Assembly (NCBI GenBank): GCA_964407855.1
Contig: CAYOXI010000012.1
Span: forward strand, 1-49,581
Length of the DNA: 49,581 bases
Direction: 5' to 3'
DNA from: SHZI01 sp964407855
GTDB lineage: Bacteria; Pseudomonadota; Gammaproteobacteria; Steroidobacterales; GCA-2729495
Of this stretch, positions 26,448 to 34,812 are shown piece after piece. Numbering within the stretch: the first letter of the stretch is position 1; each line of letters starts with the position of its first letter. The translations under genes and the position numbers were made by a program. Under the pieces are notes generated by a model. That model searched no databases. It worked only from the letters and a program-made list of their open reading frames with translations, and was not told the origin of the DNA.

Positions 26448-27622
26448 TCCCTTCGCAATCCGGCCCACGCGCTGCCCCCGGCCCGGCCAGCGTCTTCAGT
26501 CCCATCGCGGAGATCATCGACGACCTCCGTCAGGGCCGCATGGTCATCATTGTGGACGACGAGGACCGGGAGAACGAAGGCGACCTGCTGATGGCCGCCA
26601 GCAAGGTCCGGCCCGAGGACGTCAACTTCATGGCGCGCTTCGGGCGCGGCCTGATCTGCCTGACGCTGACGCGCGCCCGCTGCCAGCAGTTGCGCCTGCC
26701 GCTGATGGTCGGGGATACGGACCAGCAGCACGGTACCAACTTCACCGTCTCGATCGAGGCAGCCGAGGGAGTCACGACCGGGATCTCGGCCCAGGACCGG
26801 GCACGGACCATCCGGGTGGCGGTGGCGCCCGACGCAACCCCGCTGGACATCCGCCAGCCGGGCCATGTGTTTCCGCTGATGGCCCAGTCCGGCGGTGTAC
26901 TCACCCGGGCAGGCCACACGGAAGCCGGTTGCGACCTGGCCCGACTGGCTGGATTCGAACCCGCCGCAGCGATCGTCGAGATCCTCAATGAAGACGGCAC
27001 GATGGCGCGGCGGCCCGAGCTCGAGCTCTTCGCCCGCGGGCATGGCCTGCGGATCGGCACGATCGCCGACCTGATCCGCTATCGCCTCCAGCACGACCAG
27101 TCCGTCGAGCGGGTCGCGGAGCAGCAGGTCGTGACCGAGTTCGGCGATTTCCGGCTGGTCTGCTACGAGGACCAGGTGAATCGCAACATTCACCTGGCAC
27201 TGGTCCGCGGCGACCTCTCCCGACCGGAGCCGCCGCTGGTGCGGGTACACGTTCAGGACACACTGGGTGATGTGGTGGGCGTGATCAGCCCGGAGCTGGG
27301 CTGGCCACTGCGCTCGGCCTTGCAGCAGATCGCCGCGTCCGGACATGGCGTGGTCGTGCTCCTGCATTACGGCGAGGCGCCGCGGGACCTGCTGTCGGCT
27401 GTTCAGGCCTTGAAGGGCCCGGTGGAGTCGGAGCCGCCACCCGTCCCGGACGGTGGCCCGGTGCTCCGCAGTTACGGCACCGGGGCGCAGATCCTGCGCG
27501 ATCTCGGCGTGCACCGGATGCGGGTGCTGAGTGCCCCGAAGCAGATGCACGGGCTATCAGGCTTCGGGCTCGAAGTAGTAGAGTACGTTGATGCGCCGCC
27601 CGGGCGCGCGGGCAGTGAGTGA
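26444..27622 (+). CDS. ribB: 3,4-dihydroxy-2-butanone 4-phosphate synthase with degenerate GTP cyclohydrolase II domain (RibBA/RibBX-like)
   Basis: A 392-residue two-domain protein. The N-terminal half, residues about 20-220, is a complete DHBP synthase: DDEDRENEGDL, then HTEAGCDLARLAG. It makes the four-carbon unit from ribulose 5-phosphate. The C-terminal half has the GTP cyclohydrolase II fold, but the segment VRVHVQDTLGDVVGV lacks the three zinc-binding cysteines and the RCDCG-type motif of active enzymes. So only the RibB activity is expected, and a separate ribA should exist elsewhere. Such RibBX forms are known in other proteobacteria. It overlaps ribE by 4 bases. Confidence 0.93.
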   Translation: MIPSQSGPRAAPGPASVFSPIAEIIDDLRQGRMVIIVDDEDRENEGDLLMAASKVRPEDVNFMARFGRGLICLTLTRARCQQLRLPLMVGDTDQQHGTNFTVSIEAAEGVTTGISAQDRARTIRVAVAPDATPLDIRQPGHVFPLMAQSGGVLTRAGHTEAGCDLARLAGFEPAAAIVEILNEDGTMARRPELELFARGHGLRIGTIADLIRYRLQHDQSVERVAEQQVVTEFGDFRLVCYEDQVNRNIHLALVRGDLSRPEPPLVRVHVQDTLGDVVGVISPELGWPLRSALQQIAASGHGVVVLLHYGEAPRDLLSAVQALKGPVESEPPPVPDGGPVLRSYGTGAQILRDLGVHRMRVLSAPKQMHGLSGFGLEVVEYVDAPPGRAGSE

Positions 27623-27628
27623 CGGCGA

Positions 27629-28096
27629 ATGCGGATCATTGAAGGCCAGCTTACTGCGCGGGATGCCCGGATTGTCATCCTGGCCGCCCGCTTCAACGAC
27701 CTGATTGTCCGCCACCTGGTCGAGGGCGCAGCGGATACCCTGAAGCGCCTTGGCGCCGCCGAGACGGATATCCATGTCGTGCGCGTACCTGGCGCCTTCG
27801 AGCTGCCGCTGGCGGCACGGCGCATCGCGAAGCTGCGGCGCTACGACGGTATTGCCGCCATCGGTGCCGTCATTCGCGGCGAGACCCCGCACTTCGATTA
27901 TGTCTGTGGCGAATGTGCGGCGGGGCTGAGCCGGGTGAGTCTCGAGTTCGACCTCCCCATCGGCTTCGGACTGCTCACCTGCGACAGCATGGCGCAGGCC
28001 ATGGACCGGGCCGGCGGCAAGGGTGGCAACAAGGGTGCCGACGCGGTGCTTGCCACGCTGGAGATGATCAGTCTCCTGCGCCAGTTCGAGGCCTGA
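27629..28096 (+). CDS. ribH: 6,7-dimethyl-8-ribityllumazine synthase RibH
   Basis: A 155-residue enzyme that joins the DHBP unit and the ribityl-amino-uracil. Landmarks: VPGAFELPLAARRIAK, GAVIRGETPHFDYV and CDSMAQAMDRAGGKGGNKGADA. It assembles as a pentamer or icosahedral capsid in other bacteria. It begins 6 bases after ribBA. Confidence 0.97.
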   Translation: MRIIEGQLTARDARIVILAARFNDLIVRHLVEGAADTLKRLGAAETDIHVVRVPGAFELPLAARRIAKLRRYDGIAAIGAVIRGETPHFDYVCGECAAGLSRVSLEFDLPIGFGLLTCDSMAQAMDRAGGKGGNKGADAVLATLEMISLLRQFEA

Positions 28097-28105
28097 GGGC
28101 CAGCC

Positions 28106-28522
28106 ATGGCTGCCACCGGCCGGCACGGTTCCCGCCGCCTGCTGGTCCAGGCCCTGTACCAGTTCCAGCTCACCGGCCATACGGCCGCCGAGATCCGTCA
28201 GCAGTTTGCCGATGGCAGGGATTTCGACCGGGTCGATGGTCCCTACTTCGGTGCACTGCTCAACGAGATCATCGGGGACCCCACCGGGCTTGATGAGCTG
28301 ATCGCCGCCGAGGCCGACCGGCCCATCAGCCAGCTCGATCCTGTGGAACGCGGCATCCTCTGGCTCGGCCTCGCCGAACTGCGCGGCCACCCGGATGTAC
28401 CGCCCAAGGTGGTGATTACCGAGGCCGTGCAGCTCGCCCGGGAATTCGGCGCCCAGGACAGTTTCCGCTATATCAACGCGCTGCTCGACCGCCTCGCTGC
28501 CCAGCTGCGCCAGGAACGGTGA
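28106..28522 (+). CDS. nusB: Transcription antitermination factor NusB
   Basis: A 138-residue RNA-binding helical protein that works with NusE on rRNA antitermination. Typical features: RHGSRRLLVQALYQFQLTGH near the N-terminus, LDPVERGILWLGLAEL and VVITEAVQLAREFG. Nine bases after ribH, as in many gammaproteobacteria. Confidence 0.96.
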   Translation: MAATGRHGSRRLLVQALYQFQLTGHTAAEIRQQFADGRDFDRVDGPYFGALLNEIIGDPTGLDELIAAEADRPISQLDPVERGILWLGLAELRGHPDVPPKVVITEAVQLAREFGAQDSFRYINALLDRLAAQLRQER

Positions 28523-28547
28523 GGCCCGGGCGGTTGCCGGCGCGCAC

Positions 28548-29555
28548 ATGGACGAGCAGGACCTGATCAACCGGTTCTTTGCGCGGCCCGAGGCTGGCCC
28601 GCCCATCGAGATCGGCGACCACGCGGGCATGCACGTGATGCGCGACCAGTCCCGCGGCGTGGTGCTCGGGATCGGCGACGACGGAGCCGTGGTCCGGCCG
28701 CCGCCAGGCTACGACCTGGTGGTGGCGACCGACGCGATTTTCGAGGGCACGCATTTCCCTGATGGCATTCCTCCGGCCGCCGTCGGTCACCGGGCACTGG
28801 CGGTCAACCTGAGCGACCTGGCCGCGATGGGGGCCGAACCGCTCTGGTGCAGCCTCGCGCTGTCCCTGCCACGCGTGGACGCGGACTGGCTCGGCGAGTT
28901 CTCGCGGGGGTTCTTGGCGCTGGCGGACCGGTGCCAGGTGAGCCTGATCGGCGGGGATACTGTCCGGGGTCCGCTCGGCGCCTGCGTGACCGTGCACGGC
29001 TGCGTGCGTCCCGGTACGGCGATCCTGCGCAGCGGTGCGCGGGCAGGCGACGGCATCTGGGTCACCGGACATCCGGGGGAGGCGGTCGCCGGACGGCGCC
29101 TGCTCGCGCCGGGGGCGCAACCGCCGGATGACGCCACCCTGCAGCTTCAGCAGCGCTTCCTCTATCCGGAACCCCGGCTCGCGGAAGGCCGCGCGCTGGC
29201 CGGACTTGCCAGCGCGATGCTCGATGTGTCCGATGGTCTGGCCGACGATCTCGGCAAGCTCATGGCCGCCAGCGGCACTGGCGCGGAGATGGAAGTGGAG
29301 CGTCTGCCACTGAGCGCCGCGCACCTTCTGCGGGCACCGGATTCCGCGGTGACTGATGCGCTGACGGGTGGCGATGACTACGAACTGCTGTTCACGCTTG
29401 GCCCCGATCGTGAAGCGGAGCTTGCGGCACGGGCAGCGGCGTGGTCAGTGGCAGCAACCCGGATTGGCCGCGTGATTGCCGGCGACGGAGTGCGCTGGCG
29501 TCATCTGGGCCGGCCTCTGCCGGTGCCGGCTACCACCTTCCGGCATTTCCGATGA
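28548..29555 (+). CDS. thiL: Thiamine-monophosphate kinase ThiL
   Basis: A 335-residue ATP-dependent kinase giving thiamine diphosphate, the coenzyme. It has the AIR-synthase-like fold, with GIGDDGAVV, ATDAIFEGTHF and GGDTVRG. Compared with E. coli there is a short insertion before GIGDD (residues about 20-40). It ends with a 4-base overlap (ATGA) with pgpA. Confidence 0.95.
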   Translation: MDEQDLINRFFARPEAGPPIEIGDHAGMHVMRDQSRGVVLGIGDDGAVVRPPPGYDLVVATDAIFEGTHFPDGIPPAAVGHRALAVNLSDLAAMGAEPLWCSLALSLPRVDADWLGEFSRGFLALADRCQVSLIGGDTVRGPLGACVTVHGCVRPGTAILRSGARAGDGIWVTGHPGEAVAGRRLLAPGAQPPDDATLQLQQRFLYPEPRLAEGRALAGLASAMLDVSDGLADDLGKLMAASGTGAEMEVERLPLSAAHLLRAPDSAVTDALTGGDDYELLFTLGPDREAELAARAAAWSVAATRIGRVIAGDGVRWRHLGRPLPVPATTFRHFR

Positions 29556-30049
29556 CCGCACCTGCCAATGCAGATGAGCTGCGTCGGGCCGTGCTGCGCG
29601 ATCCGGTCCACTGGCTGGCCTTCGGCTTCGGCACCGGCTTGCTGCCACGGGCCCCGGGCACCTGGGGGTCCCTGCTGGCTGTCGCGATCTGGTGGGCGCT
29701 GCCGCCGATGTCGCCGCCCGTGCTGCTGGCGGCGCTGACGATCGGCTTTTTCGGCGGGGCCGTGATCTGCGGGATCAGTGCCCGCCGCCTGGGCGTGCAT
29801 GATCATGGCGGCATCGTGCTCGACGAGATCGTGGGCATGCTGCTCGTGCTGGCCGTCACACCCCGGAATCCCGGCTGGATGCTGGCCGCCTTCCTGCTGT
29901 TCCGGGCCTTCGACATCGCCAAGCCCTGGCCGATTCGCGAGGCTGATCACAGATTGCGCGGCGGCGTGGGCATTATGCTCGACGACGTTCTGGCGGCCAT
30001 TTATGCGGCATTGGTTGTCCAGGGGGTGCTGTTGCTGCCGCTCTTCTAG
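29552..30049 (+). CDS. pgpA: Phosphatidylglycerophosphatase A PgpA
   Basis: A 165-residue inner-membrane phosphatase that removes phosphate from phosphatidylglycerol phosphate. Landmarks: FGTGLLPRAPGTWGSL, the acidic motif VLDEIVGM, and FRAFDIAKPWPI, plus four hydrophobic segments. It overlaps thiL, and this thiL-pgpA order is standard. Confidence 0.95.
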   Translation: MTAPANADELRRAVLRDPVHWLAFGFGTGLLPRAPGTWGSLLAVAIWWALPPMSPPVLLAALTIGFFGGAVICGISARRLGVHDHGGIVLDEIVGMLLVLAVTPRNPGWMLAAFLLFRAFDIAKPWPIREADHRLRGGVGIMLDDVLAAIYAALVVQGVLLLPLF

Positions 30050-30071
30050 TTGCCGTTCAGGTTCCCGCCGC

Positions 30072-31385
30072 ATGGTTCAGCAATCTTCACCGAGTGCCGC
30101 ACCTGCCAGGCCGGCGGCAGTCCCGGAGAAGATCGGCAAGTACGTCATCATCAATGAGGTCGGCCGCGGCACAACCGGCACGGTTTACCTCTCCCACGAT
30201 CCCTATTTCCGGCGGGATGTGGCCATCAAGGTCTACCACTCGCCAACGGACGAGGATCCTGCCCGTACCAGGATCGCCCGCAAGATGTTCTTCAACGAAG
30301 CGCACATGGTCGGCATGCTGCAGCATCCGAACATCCTGCCCATCTTCGATGCCGGCGAGGAGGACGGCAAATACTACGTCGTCATGGAGCACGTCCAGCG
30401 GGCCCGTACGCTCGAAGCCTATTGCCGGCCGGACAATCTCCTGCATATCGAGGATGTGGTGAAGATCGTCTACAAGTGCGCCAAGGCACTGCAGTACGCC
30501 CACAAGCGGGGTGTCATTCACCGGGACATCAAGCCCAGCAACATCATGCTCACCAATGACAATGATGTGCGCATCATCGATTTCGGAATCGCGATCCTCA
30601 GCGACGCCGAGATCTCCAAGATCGAAGGCATTGCGGGCTCGCCAAGCTACATGTCGCCCGAGCAGGTGCAGGGTACCGACCTGACGCCCGCGTCGGACAT
30701 CTATTCGCTCGGTGCAGTGATGTACGAGCTGCTCACGGGCTTCCGGCCATTTCGCGCCAGTTCACTGTCCAAGCTGCTGAACCAGATCGTCTATTCCACG
30801 CCACCGCCGATTCACACGCTGCGGCTCGGCGTGCCGGAGGCACTGGAGGACGTGGTGTCCAGGGCCCTGCAGAAGGATCCCGCCCAGCGTTACACCAGCG
30901 GTGGTGAATTCGGCGCGCAGCTGACCCGCGTCTACCACCAGCTGAAGGGGCAGTCGGACGGCGTCGACCGCCGCGATCAGTTTGACACGCTGCGCCGGCT
31001 GTCATTTTTTCATGACTTCTCCCAGTCCGAAATCCGCGAGCTGCTCCGTGCCAGTGAATGGCGGGAATACGGCACCGGGGACGAGATCGTCCGGGAGGGC
31101 ACCACCGATGACCGCTTCTACGTGATCGTCGCCGGCCGGGTGGCGGTGGAGAGTGGGGGCCGTGACCTCGGCATGCTGCGTGAGGGCGACTGCTTTGGGG
31201 AGACCGGCTACATCTCCGGCGCCCGGAGTACCGCCGGCTTCCGCGCCCGGGAAGGGGTGACGGTGCTGTCGGTCAGCTCAACCATGCTGGAGCAGGTGTC
31301 CACGGAGTGTCAGCTGCGCTTCAACAAGGTTTTCCTGCGGACCCTGATTCGCCGTCTGCAGGGCAACAGCACCAGGCAGGAGTGA
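30072..31385 (+). CDS. Ser/Thr protein kinase with C-terminal cyclic-nucleotide-binding domain
   Basis: A 437-residue soluble protein. Residues about 24-290 are a Hanks-type kinase with all key residues: glycine loop GRGTTGTVY, K53 in VAIKVYH, H150-R151-D152 in the catalytic loop, DFG at 170-172, and SPEQ at the activation segment end. Residues about 311-420 are a cNMP-binding domain (FHDFSQSE start, GDCFGETGYISG and RST at 385-387 as the phosphate cassette). The order suggests that cAMP or another nucleotide controls the kinase, a layout like eukaryotic PKG in reverse. The targets are unknown; the FHA protein at 13639 is one possible reader of its phosphorylation. It starts 22 bases after pgpA, perhaps by read-through. 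Confidence 0.92.
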   Translation: MVQQSSPSAAPARPAAVPEKIGKYVIINEVGRGTTGTVYLSHDPYFRRDVAIKVYHSPTDEDPARTRIARKMFFNEAHMVGMLQHPNILPIFDAGEEDGKYYVVMEHVQRARTLEAYCRPDNLLHIEDVVKIVYKCAKALQYAHKRGVIHRDIKPSNIMLTNDNDVRIIDFGIAILSDAEISKIEGIAGSPSYMSPEQVQGTDLTPASDIYSLGAVMYELLTGFRPFRASSLSKLLNQIVYSTPPPIHTLRLGVPEALEDVVSRALQKDPAQRYTSGGEFGAQLTRVYHQLKGQSDGVDRRDQFDTLRRLSFFHDFSQSEIRELLRASEWREYGTGDEIVREGTTDDRFYVIVAGRVAVESGGRDLGMLREGDCFGETGYISGARSTAGFRAREGVTVLSVSSTMLEQVSTECQLRFNKVFLRTLIRRLQGNSTRQE

Positions 31386-31389
31386 GCGA

Positions 31390-32298
31390 CTACGCCGAGC
31401 GGGCAACCTTCCGGACTTCCTCCAGCAGCAAGGCCGCAGGGGGCGTGAGGGGACGCCCGGATGGATATATAAGGCTGGCATTTCGCTGGACTGTGGGCCT
31501 CCCGATCTTCAGTACCCTGAGCAGCGCCGGCCGGCGCGCCAGTTCCGGCGCGATCAGTTCCGGTGACACCATCACGAGCAGGTCGCTGGCCAGCAGCAGG
31601 TGCATGCCGATCCGGTAGGCATCGCTGCCGACGATCTGACGGGGTGGCTCGAGGTTTTCCGCGACGAAAGCCTCGACGATCACCTCCAGGTCGCGGGACC
31701 GGGAGTAGGGCACCAGCCAGGCGCAGCCCTCGAGGTCCTTCAGGGCCAGATTCCGGCGGCCGGCGAGCGGGTGCTCCGGTCGGGCCGCGATCACGTCGTT
31801 GGTGGAGTAGATGACGTCCCGGGTGAATCCTTCGGCGAGCTCATACGCACTGACGCCAGCTGCGATGAAGTCGAATTCCCCTTCGTAAAGGCGGTGTCGC
31901 AACTTCTCGGAGTAGCCCTCGATCAGGTTGACACGGATTCCCGGCCGGAGCTTCCGGAAGCGCAGCACGGCTTCCGCAATGATATTGCCGGCAAAGGACT
32001 CTCCGAGCCCAACCGTGACCGTGCCCGTATAGCCGTCACTGAGGTTGAGCAGTTCCTCGCGGGCCCGTTCCGCCCCCGCGAGCTGTGCACGGGCGTGCCG
32101 TACCAGCGCCTCGCCGTGGGTCGTGGGCTGGGTGATGCCCCCGGGGCTGCGATTGAACAGGCGCACGCCCAGGTCCCGTTCGAGATTGGCCAGGCTGGCA
32201 CTCAGGGCCTGCTGGGTCAGGTGCAGGTGACGGGCGGCGGCCACCAGGCTGCCATGATCAATCACTGCCAGAAAACGCTCGAGCTGCCGGTGTTCCAT
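31390..32298 (-). CDS. LysR-family transcriptional regulator
   Basis: A 302-residue regulator. The N-terminal winged helix has MEHRQLERFLAVIDHGSLVAAARHLHLTQ-type LysR sequence, and the C-terminal part is a two-lobed effector domain (about residues 90-295). It probably controls the surrounding accessory genes: it is 25 bases after a short-chain dehydrogenase, and the divergent promoter region lies near 33500. Its effector is not known. It converges on the kinase gene with only 4 bases between the stops. Confidence 0.93.
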   Translation of the reverse strand: MEHRQLERFLAVIDHGSLVAAARHLHLTQQALSASLANLERDLGVRLFNRSPGGITQPTTHGEALVRHARAQLAGAERAREELLNLSDGYTGTVTVGLGESFAGNIIAEAVLRFRKLRPGIRVNLIEGYSEKLRHRLYEGEFDFIAAGVSAYELAEGFTRDVIYSTNDVIAARPEHPLAGRRNLALKDLEGCAWLVPYSRSRDLEVIVEAFVAENLEPPRQIVGSDAYRIGMHLLLASDLLVMVSPELIAPELARRPALLRVLKIGRPTVQRNASLIYPSGRPLTPPAALLLEEVRKVARSA

Positions 32299-32323
32299 GC
32301 GCCTCAGCCCGGTGCTGCCCTGC

Positions 32324-33154
32324 TCAGTGCTGCTCTTCGCCGCCGCTCACGTTCATGGCCTCGCCCGTGATGTAGCGGGCATCGTCCGACGCGAGGAAAG
32401 CCACGGCAGCGGCCGTGTCTTCCGGCAGCCCGGGTCTTCCCAGGGGAATGCGCGTCCGCATGGCCGCCATGAACTGCTCGGGGCTCTGTCCCCGGACCCG
32501 GGCGTAGTACTCATTCTGCTTCGCGCCGAGGCCCGTCGTGACGTGATTTGGGCACACGGCGTTCACCGTGATGCCGTCGCCGCCAAGTTCGATGGCGGTG
32601 GAGCGGGTGAGCCCGATCATGCCGTGTTTCGAGGCTACGTAGGCCGCCAGGTGTGGAAAGCCTGACTTGGCGGCCTGGCTCGCGATATTGATGATGCGTC
32701 CCCCGTTGCCGGCAGCGCGCATCTGCAAGGCCGCATGCTTCGAACACAGGAAGGCACCGGTCAGGTTCACGTCCAGCACCAGGCGCCATTCCTCCGCCGT
32801 GGCTTCCACGAAGGGCTTGAGGAGGTAGCCCACGCCGGCATTGTTCACCAGGATGTCCAGCCGACCGAATTCCGCGACCGTACGGGCAACGAGCTGCTGC
32901 ACGCTCTGCTCGTTCCTGACATCGCAGGGGACGACCAGTACCCGCGCGCCGTTGGCCCGCAATTCGGCCGCGATGGCCTCCATCTCACCAGCCGCCCCGA
33001 TGTCGTCCGCCCCGAGGAAGTGGTCCGGAGCGCCCAGGTCGGAGACCACCACAGCGCAGCCCTCGCCTGCCAGCCGCTGCAGGATGGCGGCACCGAGTCC
33101 CGCCCGGCGACCGGAGCCGGTGCAGATCGCGACTTTGCCCTCAAACCTGTTCAT
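32324..33154 (-). CDS. Short-chain dehydrogenase/reductase (SDR)
   Basis: A 276-residue NAD(P)-dependent oxidoreductase with the classical SDR pattern: TGSGRRAGLG cofactor loop near residues 12-21, NNAG, catalytic Tyr and Lys in YVASKHG, and a C-terminal GEAMNVSGGEEQH. The glycine loop has a two-residue insertion relative to TGxxxGIG. AGGAG precedes the ATG at 33154. It is in a minus-strand run with the HapK-like gene and the LysR gene; the substrate is not known. Confidence 0.93.
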   Translation of the reverse strand: MNRFEGKVAICTGSGRRAGLGAAILQRLAGEGCAVVVSDLGAPDHFLGADDIGAAGEMEAIAAELRANGARVLVVPCDVRNEQSVQQLVARTVAEFGRLDILVNNAGVGYLLKPFVEATAEEWRLVLDVNLTGAFLCSKHAALQMRAAGNGGRIINIASQAAKSGFPHLAAYVASKHGMIGLTRSTAIELGGDGITVNAVCPNHVTTGLGAKQNEYYARVRGQSPEQFMAAMRTRIPLGRPGLPEDTAAAVAFLASDDARYITGEAMNVSGGEEQH

Positions 33155-33178
33155 GCCTCTTCTCCTGGCTGCGCGGAC

Positions 33179-33490
33179 CTAGCTGATCCGGTTGGTGAGC
33201 ATGAATACCGGGCTGTCGGCGAACTGGCGGAACTCGGCGGCAACCCGGCGCATGGTCTCGGTCTGTACGTCCGTCCCGAAGCCGGGCAGGTCGCGGATCC
33301 CGATCATCTCCACATAATCGCAGGGAGCGGGGCTGGTGGAGCCGAGCAGCCCGGCCGTCCTGAAAACCTCGAAGCTGCTCACCGAGGGCAGCTGCCGGAC
33401 GATGGGCAGGTCGGTGCTGTGGGCCCACGCCTCGTAGGCCGCGACATCGGTACCCGGTTTGAGTTTGAACAGAACGATCAGGGTTTGCAT
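33179..33490 (-). CDS. HapK-like (REDY-like) small alpha-beta barrel protein
   Basis: A 103-residue protein with a dimeric alpha-beta barrel look: MQTLIVLFKLKPGTDVAAYEAW, then TDLPIVRQLPSVSSFEVF and a C-terminal PVFMLTNRI. This resembles the family of HapK/RedY proteins first seen in prodigiosin clusters, whose roles are mostly unclear. The ATG at 33490 follows GGGAGG. The frame is open to 33559, but that would cover the promoter region. It is the first gene on the minus strand of the accessory cluster. Confidence 0.75.
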   Translation of the reverse strand: MQTLIVLFKLKPGTDVAAYEAWAHSTDLPIVRQLPSVSSFEVFRTAGLLGSTSPAPCDYVEMIGIRDLPGFGTDVQTETMRRVAAEFRQFADSPVFMLTNRIS

Positions 33491-33615
33491 GGGCCGTGGC
33501 GCCTCCCTTACGGATATCCAAGATACAAGAAGAATTTGTGTTTGACTCGCAGAAAACAAAATAGCAGAGTTTGGCCCTCGCCGGCAAGCCGGTTTTAGCG
33601 GGGCGCAAGCCGACC
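33491..33615. promoter_or_regulatory. Divergent AT-rich control region of the accessory cluster
   Basis: A 125-base region between the divergent HapK-like and methyltransferase genes. It is clearly richer in A and T than its surroundings. It contains ACAA-N7-TTGT at 33525-33539 and TTGACT at 33542-33547, which could be a -35 for the plus strand, but the matching -10 is poor. A LysR operator here is plausible but not shown. Confidence 0.4.
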
Positions 33616-34800
33616 ATGCTCAAGGATCTTTCCCATGACCTGCGCGTGACCCCGACGCGGGACGAACGCACCCGGCAGGAATTTGTGGCTTCTCTCCGCC
33701 GCCACGTGCTTGGGGACATGGCAACGTCCATGCGTGAGGGCTACGAGCGGCGCGTTCGTCCCGCCTTCGAGCGTGCCACCGGGCGTGCACCGGGTGCCGG
33801 CGGGGAAGTGCACGATGCCATGCAGGAAGATCGTTACTTCCGCTTTTACAGTGCCATCCGCTACAACGCCCAGGAGATGGTGTTCCGGTCCGTGATTCCG
33901 GTGGTCGACCGCAGTATCGAGCATCTCAACGCCCGGGCGGCGGAGCGGCCGGGCCAGTTCGTGCCGAATCCCGCCCTGGCCGTGCCGTCCAACGTGGCGA
34001 ACATCGACGTGCATCTGTCGCCGGGCAGCTATCACACCGAGTACGGTCCGGACGACGTGACGGCCGGTGCGATCTACGACAACAGCATCAACGTCTTTGC
34101 CTTCAACCAGATGGGCCGGGACATGGATGACATCGGCCATTCATTCGCCAATTTCGTGCGGCTCGCCTTTCCCGCTTGCCACCCAACTCAGATCCTGGAT
34201 GCCGGCTGCACCGTGGGCCACAACACCCTGCCCTGGGCCAGGACCTTTCCCGAGGCCGCCGTTACCGGCATCGACGTGAGTCCCGGGGTGGTCCGCTATG
34301 CGGCCGCCCGCGCGGCGAGTTTCGGCCTGCCGGTGCGCTTCATGCAGATGGACGCCACCGAACTCGAATTTCCGGATGCGTCCTTCGACCTGGTTTTCTC
34401 CTCGATGTTCCTGCACGAGCTGCCCCTGAAGGACATCCGCAGCTTTTTCCGCGAAGCCTTCCGCGTGCTGAAGCCGGGCGGCCTGTTCCTGAACATGGAG
34501 CTGCCGCCGAACGACCGGATGGATCCCTATGACCAGTTCTACCTGGACTGGGACAGCTACTACAACAAGGAGCCGTGGTACAAACCCTTCCGCGACCAGG
34601 ACTTCCGGCAGCTTTGCACGTCCGCGGGATTTGCCGCGGAGCATTTCCTTGAGGCAGTTGTGCCCCGCTACACCTATACCTCCGGGGAAGAATTCGCAGC
34701 CGCGGTGGCCAGGACCCGGACGCAGGGCGCCGAGTTCGACAATCGCACGGGCCGGTTGTCAGAAGACCTCCGCTGGTACGGCTTTGGCGCCTGGAAGTAG
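33616..34800 (+). CDS. SAM-dependent methyltransferase with long N-terminal extension
   Basis: A 394-residue protein. Residues about 190-310 are a class I methyltransferase fold: motif I ILDAGCTVGHN near 193-203, ITGIDVSPG-like motif II, and the post-motif VLKPGGLFLNME. The first 185 residues match no family I recognise; they include GPDDVTAGAIYDNSINVF just ahead of the domain. The extension may be a substrate or partner domain. ATG 33616 is used; a TTG at 33571 in frame is possible. The ribosome binding site is weak. It is 12 bases before the next gene, so they form an operon. Confidence 0.85.
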   Translation: MLKDLSHDLRVTPTRDERTRQEFVASLRRHVLGDMATSMREGYERRVRPAFERATGRAPGAGGEVHDAMQEDRYFRFYSAIRYNAQEMVFRSVIPVVDRSIEHLNARAAERPGQFVPNPALAVPSNVANIDVHLSPGSYHTEYGPDDVTAGAIYDNSINVFAFNQMGRDMDDIGHSFANFVRLAFPACHPTQILDAGCTVGHNTLPWARTFPEAAVTGIDVSPGVVRYAAARAASFGLPVRFMQMDATELEFPDASFDLVFSSMFLHELPLKDIRSFFREAFRVLKPGGLFLNMELPPNDRMDPYDQFYLDWDSYYNKEPWYKPFRDQDFRQLCTSAGFAAEHFLEAVVPRYTYTSGEEFAAAVARTRTQGAEFDNRTGRLSEDLRWYGFGAWK

Positions 34801-34812
34801 GAGACCACACTG

